Assembly: GCA_012026715.1 (NCBI GenBank)
Contig: VEPB01000123.1
Coordinates: 1 to 10,997, forward strand
Direction of reading: 5' to 3'
Source of the DNA: Methylococcaceae bacterium
Lineage (GTDB): Bacteria > Pseudomonadota > Gammaproteobacteria > Methylococcales > Methylococcaceae
Length of the DNA stretch: 10,997 nucleotides
Position numbers and translations under genes: made by a program. The notes under the pieces were generated by a model that was not told where the DNA came from, made no database searches, and worked only from the letters and a program-made list of their open reading frames with translations. This document shows, piece after piece, positions 8,001 through 10,997 of the stretch (positions are counted from its first letter, which is position 1; every line of letters starts with the position of its first letter).

Positions 8001-9690
8001 ACACAGTTGCAAAGGCTCGCCCAACCCGACCTGCGGCCAGGCGTCCGATCAGGTCACCGCTTCCACCGACCTGCCGCCGCCCCTCAGCCCGGCCGTCATC
8101 GAAGCCGTCATCGGCCAGGACTACAGTGGCCAACTGAGCCTTACCGACCCCGAGCGCGACGCCGTAAGCATCTCGCCGATCGGGCCCGATTCCGGCGAAT
8201 TCAACCTCGATTCCGGCGGTGCCTTGAGCTTTTACGCTTGGGTCACGCAAACCTGGGCCTCCAATCTGGGAACCGCCGTTGATACCACGTCGTCCCTGCC
8301 GCGGCCACCGTTCGATCATCACACTCCGGTACTGCTCACCGATCCGCGGGGTGCCTGGTCCATCCAGGATCTGACCATCCGTTTGACCTGTCCGGAAGGC
8401 CTGGTTTGGGATCAGGCCGCCCAAAGCTGCATGGCGTTGGCGATTTATTCTTACACGCCCTCCGGCGGTCTGGATGCCGGACCCGATTGGGTCTATCAGG
8501 TGCTGACGGAATCAGGCACGCACGCGGCGCTCAGCTACAGCCTGATGGATCCGGTACCGCCACAGATGAGCATTGACGCCCACGGCAAGATCACCTGGAA
8601 AACCGGCCAGGTCGCCAGTTCCGGCCCCGTCTCAGCCACCATCCGCGTGCTCGACAGCGCCGGCAACGAGGCCGATCGGGTGTTCAGCCTGACCTTGTGC
8701 CGGTCTCCCATGCACTACAGCACCGAGATCGACAACTGCGTCGGCAGCGTGCAGATCACCTCCACACCTCCGGCACAGACCTCGGCCAACAGCTACCGCT
8801 ACCCGGTCACGGTCAGCAAAACCGGCAACAAGCCGATCAGCTACAGCCTGATCACCGCCCCGCCCGGCTTTTCCATCGGCACCGACGGCGTGGTCACCGG
8901 CGACCCGAGCCTGACCACCCTCGGCCAGCCCAACCAGATCGATTTCACCGTGCAGGCGGCGGTCGACCCGGACGACTGGGCGCGGCAACGAGTATATGTC
9001 CAGGCCTGTCCAGGCGATGCGCCGATTTTCGTGCAGGCGCCGTCGGAGAGCAGCGGAGCCTGCACCCTGAGTCCGATCACTTTCACCGAATCGAACCCGC
9101 CACCGGCCAGCGCCAACAGCAGTTACAGCTTTTCGGTCACCGCCACCGACAACAACCCGGGGCCTATCAGTTATTCCCTGACGGGCGCCCCGGGCGGCAT
9201 GAGCATCGACTCCCAAGGCACGGTGAGCTGGAATAGCGCCGGGCATACCGGCGAATCCATTCAATTCGGCATCGTGGCCTCCGACCCCCAAGGCGGATGG
9301 GCGCAGCACTACGTCAATTTCAGCGTCTGCCCCGGCTTCAAGCCCATCTTCGATCCCACCACCAATCGCTGCCAATTCGGGCCCATCCGGTTCACCTCAG
9401 TCCCCGACTACGGAATCGGCGCCAAGCAGGTATTCCACTATCAGGCGACGACCACCAACACCAACAAGGCGGCAGTCAGCTACAGCCTGGAGGGGGCACC
9501 TCAAGGCATGGCTGTCGATGGCAACGGGCTGGTCAGTTGGGACAGCGCCGGGTTCGACGGCCAATACCTGGAGTTCCGTATCGACGCCAGCGACAGCCTA
9601 GGCGCCTGGACTCAGCAATCACTGTCACTGACGGTTTGCCCCTTGAACACGCCAATCTGGGATTCCAGCCAAGGCGTTTGCGGGCCATAG
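5002..9690 (+). CDS. Exported multiheme c-type cytochrome with five Ig-like repeats (gene 2)
   Basis: 1562-residue paralogue of gene 1 with the same architecture. The ATG at 5002 is chosen because AGGA at 4991-4994 sits seven bases upstream; the frame is open to an ATG at 4936, which has no better site. Residues 1-38 form a long-headed signal peptide ending ATA before TP. The beta module is followed by a PKD-like domain (about 133-231, WDFAGG at 170). CxxCH motifs start at 504, 680, 703, 739, 826, 863, 941 and 993, eight in all, with an odd C585-x5-C591-H592 at the place where gene 1 has C-x6-CH. Five Ig-like repeats run from about 1022 to the end, closing with cysteine pairs whose second members are 1143, 1246, 1354, 1457 and 1560. 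The stalk is more divergent from gene 1 than the N-terminus or heme core. It is likely an exported electron-transfer protein with a partner or surface role different from gene 1; this specialisation is inference. Confidence 0.95.
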   Translation: MTLTSPSRWLSTGWPETMCSVPQHLLFMLLLLPAMATATPKPAVAISQAKWAKGVLSVKGSVRHSAAASVDVYDSSGRLLGQAPVDGKHRFAITRNDLDRPELLCSVQAKATDAAATAAVKGRPKSCSKAPQCKILSPVGRVAAAVNTDVNFSAKATLKDKKAQPLKIEWDFAGGSMGQSTGNPLQDSHTRPTGTEATVQFVRDNTRYRVRFTAWDKQNRYCEDSVEVVVGNPPDTLESFQTTLSEVKALAQSSRESAPNSSTNLAGNTGDEVVLPFEKRSMQCGQEVELMPATYDVYPVPYNTVNAYVYEKGLRPVLQGEDKVELTYAAASNPADPAGADSINSTSQNWPVGKSMLAASLKKGELWDRYQRPADQLLADGYFSSTLIESMSGYSPEIDGMHSPVPDEGAYFVGGDPMVPVNADHGRYMPGIGAPYAENQPQAFSEFSAQNNWFSANWLPLTDIDDSGRVNPTTLLRVQVLDKQTQKPVATTDVTVTSGKDFHCRECHTLGKIGANPAIKRTNTAGGTDLMLMASTSERVEDQEYAAALNMASLHWFNDVPNMNMGDMHPGKDTPILIDMPRTGCIGYGMCHGGGPTTFSPDQNKLTNNYSSSREGPGSVAMHRMHGALQYNDDKTDILRDEKGRYRCAGGDKAGCLDPNRSLFPVKDTNGNILPMEENCLKCHSGQREQCYRDRMYTAGVTCYQCHGDMLAVGQVYKKSQAGPDGNQYRMHWLDQPECGSCHTGSGNQGTDGSNGFFSAGVKTLAFAESDPAATPNAVDWTNPDTRRFAVPRTELEPWGAGQDYNPVLRSPLYRLGKDVHGQVACAACHGPAHGIWPNRAPSANDNVTALELQGHTGSLLECNVCHTADSFAKMEDNDEGIKVVDAKAGVLGGPHNLHPIFDPNWWKTAADDPGNSDGSTSGGWHNDYAIKEGHDHEDQCAACHGNDHKGTRLSKTPVDRVFDFTDLADLPALKKAGIKPKVKVKAGTPIGCDTCHSVEHSCKGSPNPTCGQASDQVTASTDLPPPLSPAVIEAVIGQDYSGQLSLTDPERDAVSISPIGPDSGEFNLDSGGALSFYAWVTQTWASNLGTAVDTTSSLPRPPFDHHTPVLLTDPRGAWSIQDLTIRLTCPEGLVWDQAAQSCMALAIYSYTPSGGLDAGPDWVYQVLTESGTHAALSYSLMDPVPPQMSIDAHGKITWKTGQVASSGPVSATIRVLDSAGNEADRVFSLTLCRSPMHYSTEIDNCVGSVQITSTPPAQTSANSYRYPVTVSKTGNKPISYSLITAPPGFSIGTDGVVTGDPSLTTLGQPNQIDFTVQAAVDPDDWARQRVYVQACPGDAPIFVQAPSESSGACTLSPITFTESNPPPASANSSYSFSVTATDNNPGPISYSLTGAPGGMSIDSQGTVSWNSAGHTGESIQFGIVASDPQGGWAQHYVNFSVCPGFKPIFDPTTNRCQFGPIRFTSVPDYGIGAKQVFHYQATTTNTNKAAVSYSLEGAPQGMAVDGNGLVSWDSAGFDGQYLEFRIDASDSLGAWTQQSLSLTVCPLNTPIWDSSQGVCGP
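5141..5534 (+). repeat. N-terminal module, DNA repeat copy 2 of 3
   Basis: Gap-free match to 421-814 of gene 1 and, over its first 306 bases, to 9932-10237 of the third copy. The signal peptides outside the repeat differ between genes 1 and 2, whereas genes 2 and 3 share LLPAM-type hydrophobic cores. This suggests that the third copy was duplicated from a gene-2-like parent. Confidence 0.9.
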
Positions 9691-9698
9691 CTCGTCGG

Positions 9699-9720
9699 TT
9701 GGGCGCAACTCCGCGCCCAA
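9699..9720 (+). terminator. Strong hairpin just after gene 2
   Basis: TTGGGCGC (9699-9706) pairs perfectly with GCGCCCAA (9713-9720) around loop AACTCC, beginning eight bases after the stop codon of gene 2. It is the strongest inverted repeat I see between genes in the window. The T-run expected of an intrinsic terminator is missing, so it may mark the 3' end of the transcript, stabilise the mRNA, or be a weak terminator. Confidence 0.5.
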
Positions 9721-9744
9721 AGCCATCTCCCCCAGACGAGGATC

Positions 9745-9764
9745 GGGCACAAGGAGCCGTGCCC
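9745..9764 (+). repeat. Leader hairpin before the third copy, resembling the gene 1-2 hairpin
   Basis: GGGCAC (9745-9750) pairs with GTGCCC (9759-9764) around AAGGAGCC. The arms and the AAGGAGC/GAAGAGC-like loop resemble the hairpin at 4945-4962. Both are followed by an A-rich stretch ending in CAGGAACATCCC-ATG or CAGAAAACCACG-ATG. The leader therefore seems to have been copied along with the gene. Confidence 0.5.
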
Positions 9765-9804
9765 AATCCACCTTCCTGAAAAATCACAAAACCAGAAAAC
9801 CACG

Positions 9805-10237
9805 ATGCCCGACTCGCGCCTGCACCAACCCTTCACCCGACCGATGCGCTTGGCCCTTCGGCACATCCTACTCATGCTGTTGCTTCTGCCAGCGATGGTG
9901 AGCGCCACCCCCCATCCTTCCGTCGCCATCTCTCAGGCCAAATGGGCCAAAGGGATGTTGTCGGTCAAGGGCTCGGTGCGGCATAGCACCGCCGCCAGCG
10001 TCGACCTCTACGACGGCAGCGGTCGACTGCTGGGACAGGCGCCCGTCGACAGCCGGCACCGCTTCAACCTTATGCGTAATGATCTGGATCGGCCGGAGCT
10101 GCTGTGCTCGGTGCAGGCCAAGGCCAGCGATGCCGCCGCGACGGTGGCGGTGAAGGGCAAGCCCAAGTCCTGCGCCAAGGCGCCGCAGTGCAAGATCCTC
10201 TCGCCGGTGGGCAGCGTGGCGGCGGCGGTGAGCACCG
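9805..10237 (+). pseudogene. Truncated third copy of the multiheme cytochrome gene
   Basis: The frame opens with a signal peptide (hydrophobic LLMLLLLPAM, cleavage at VSA before TP, residue 34), then the N-terminal module, closely matching genes 1 and 2 to about residue 144, where the PKD-like domain should begin its second strand. At about 10237 the match stops and the sequence becomes inverted IS66-type DNA. The frame runs on to a stop at 10471-10473, adding roughly 78 unrelated residues for a 222-residue hybrid. No heme motif or Ig repeat remains. The ribosome binding site is poor (CCAGAAAACCACG before the ATG). A second in-frame ATG at 9844 also starts a plausible signal peptide. Most likely it is a dead remnant; a secreted N-terminal fragment could still be made. 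It may also serve as a template for gene conversion. Confidence 0.85.
9932..10237 (+). repeat. N-terminal module, DNA repeat copy 3 of 3 (truncated)
   Basis: Gap-free match to the first 306 bases of the repeat at 421-814 and 5141-5534. The match ends abruptly at AGCACCG (10231-10237), which defines the breakpoint with IS66-type DNA. Confidence 0.88.
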
Positions 10238-10383
10238 CGCAGGCTCTTTGTCATTCCGACAGCCTCCGCCAATGTCTCTCTCACTCTGCTTTCGTCATCG
10301 CCAACTACCCTTCGTCAGAAATCTGGCGATACTGTGCATCGCGAGCTACGCCAGCGGAAGAGTGCAGGTTGCCGGACGCTTAC
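10238..10383 (-). mobile_element. IS66-type left-end remnant with decayed tnpA start
   Basis: Read on the minus strand from 10383, the sequence starts GTAAGCGTCCGGC, the typical IS66-type terminal repeat. At 85 bases from the end comes an ATG (10298), followed by MTKAE, stop, ERHWRRLSE, stop, QRA. If both TGA codons (10283-10281 and 10253-10251) were once TGG, this gives an EWERHWRRLSEWQ-like opening, which resembles the start of IS66 accessory proteins (TnpA). The first 97 bases align almost without gaps to the plus-strand end at 10902-10997. Only the outer 146 bases remain. The inner side is fused to the truncated cytochrome gene, so the junction is not a simple insertion at an IS end; a deletion or recombination must have followed. 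No eight-base duplication matching the outside bases 10384-10391 is visible nearby. Confidence 0.7.
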
Positions 10384-10528
10384 GAAATTCTAATGCAGAC
10401 TGACGCGGATGGCGGGATAGGCCTTTGCGCGCCATCAAACCGCTTCTCTGAACAGCGCAAGGCAGTTATTTAGGCAGTCTGAGGCCTCTGGACGGGCCCT
10501 AGAGACTTCAGATCGCCCCCCATCGATA
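10384..10528. other. Unassigned spacer between the IS66-type end and the IS91-type remnant
   Basis: No intact gene is present. The last part of the hybrid reading frame of the truncated cytochrome (to 10473) runs through here but matches nothing I recognise. Bases around 10478-10518 faintly resemble the DRAGLERLL region upstream of the IS91-type C-terminus, with several frame breaks. That match is too weak to annotate. Confidence 0.4.
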
Positions 10529-10772
10529 CTGTTGTACGGATTTTCACCGCCGTTCACACCAGCGAGCGGTTGGCGTGGATCGAACCGGATCAGCGGCTGG
10601 TCTAACACCTGCCCAAGCCTGGACCGGACGGGAGAACGGCGCTAACCCTGACGCCCCTGGAGTTTTTGGATCGTCTCGCCGCCCTGGTTCCGCCACCGCG
10701 AAGCATCGGCATCGCTACCACGGCGTGTTGGCGTCCAACTCGCCCCTGCGGCCGGTAGTCACAGCCTACGCC
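10529..10772 (+). pseudogene. IS91-family transposase remnant (C-terminal part)
   Basis: Frame pieces together give a typical IS91-family (Y2) transposase C-terminal region. The frame from 10564 reads ERLAWIEPDQRLV, a stop (TAA at 10603-10605, where a Tyr codon is expected), then HLPKPGPDG and LTPLEFLDRLAALVPPPR. After 10700 one base is missing, and the next frame (from 10701) continues KHRHRYHGVLASNSPLRP and VTAYAG. Upstream, 10529-10555 in a third frame reads LLYGFSPPF, matching the LLRYCARPPF region of the family, with a further frame break before 10564. The catalytic N-terminal region and the zinc-finger region are absent. At least one nonsense change and two frameshifts show that it is dead. 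A 74-residue open frame at 10575-10799 is an artefact of these shifts. Confidence 0.82.
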
Positions 10773-10901
10773 GGCTGGCCTCTGGAAGGTCGCGACTAAA
10801 GCGACGGTTGCTATTGGAGTACTCCCTACCATCCGCGCCACCTCAGGATGATATACCCTGGCACCCGAAGAAATGACCGAAGCCGGCGGAGTAGCACCAC
10901 C
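10773..10901. other. Unassigned spacer up to the second IS66-type end
   Basis: No gene is recognisable on either strand. It could be further decayed IS91-type sequence, but the residues after VTAYAG do not follow the family pattern. The eight bases next to the following element, 10894-10901 (GCACCACC), resemble but do not equal the eight bases after the left-hand IS66-type end (95-102, GCACCTCG). Confidence 0.4.
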
Positions 10902-10997
10902 GTAAGCGTCCGGCTATCCGCATAGTTCCCAGCGCATAGCGCGCGAGTCACAGTATCGCCATATTCCTGATAAGGGGGAGATGGTGGTGACGAAGCA
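10902..10997 (+). mobile_element. Left end of a second IS66-type element, running off the window
   Basis: The sequence begins GTAAGCGTCCGGC, identical over 13 bases to the inverted end at 10383, and the similarity continues, for example CACAGTATCGCCA in both. A GTG codon at 10987 lies exactly 85 bases from the end, the same distance as the ATG of tnpA in the inverted remnant, and is preceded at good spacing by GGGGGAG (10974-10980). Here it reads VTK, against MTK there. An in-frame ATG at 10981 touches the ribosome binding site and is the less likely start. The tnpA gene is cut by the window edge after about four codons, so whether this element is intact cannot be told. Confidence 0.75.

Noticed and set aside
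7447..8424. 325-codon minus-strand open frame opposite gene 2
   Set aside because: It lies entirely opposite the heme core and first Ig repeat of gene 2 and has no recognisable motif of its own.
303..9690. Assignment to MtrC/OmcA decaheme or OmcS-type filament cytochromes
   Set aside because: Heme number and motif spacing do not match, there is no lipobox, and the Ig stalk is absent in those families. Only general multiheme similarity can be claimed.
10575..10799. A real 74-residue small protein
   Set aside because: Its C-terminal half is the out-of-frame tail of an IS91-type transposase and its N-terminal half is a frame shadow of the same gene.
10384..10901. Composite transposon formed by the two IS66-type ends at 10383 and 10902
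   Set aside because: Both are left ends pointing outwards from the spacer, one is truncated inside tnpA, and the adjoining octamers (GAAATTCT and GCACCACC) do not match.

Overview
The window is GC-rich bacterial chromosomal DNA. It holds two very large tandem genes on the plus strand, a broken third copy of the same gene family, and insertion-sequence debris at both edges. Signal peptides, multiheme c-type cytochrome cores and IS66/IS91-family remnants fit a Gram-negative proteobacterium. A gammaproteobacterial methanotroph-like lineage is a guess from the style of the cytochromes and was not tested.

Layout. Positions 1-94 look like the right-hand end of an IS66-type element (last codons of its transposase plus a terminal inverted repeat). 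Positions 95-302 are non-coding leader, with a terminator-like hairpin at 206-230 and a clear ribosome binding site at 291-295. Gene 1 (303-4931, 1542 aa) and gene 2 (5002-9690, 1562 aa) are paralogues with the same order of parts: Sec signal peptide, small beta-rich N-terminal module, PKD-like module, a multiheme core with eight CxxCH motifs plus one odd-spaced C-x5/6-CH site, then five tandem Ig-like (He_PIG/cadherin-like) repeats, each ending in a cysteine pair. A 70-bp gap with a hairpin separates them. After gene 2 come two hairpins and a third copy (from 9805) that keeps only the signal peptide, the N-terminal module and the start of the PKD-like module. It breaks at about 10237 into inverted IS66-type sequence.

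The right flank (10238-10997) is an insertion-sequence graveyard: a minus-strand IS66-type left end with a decayed tnpA start (10383-10238), a decayed IS91-family transposase C-terminus (about 10529-10772), and a plus-strand IS66-type left end (10902 to the window edge). The cytochrome genes therefore lie between two IS66-type ends in the same orientation, an arrangement like a composite transposon or an amplifiable cassette.

How the genes may work together (inference): both products should be exported and loaded with heme in the periplasm, and probably act outside the inner membrane, perhaps at the cell surface. Each would carry an octaheme electron-transfer unit on a disulfide-stapled Ig stalk. 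Near-identical N-terminal DNA in three copies, against divergent stalks, suggests recent duplication plus recombination or gene conversion. I see no regulator, maturation gene or partner inner-membrane cytochrome in the window.
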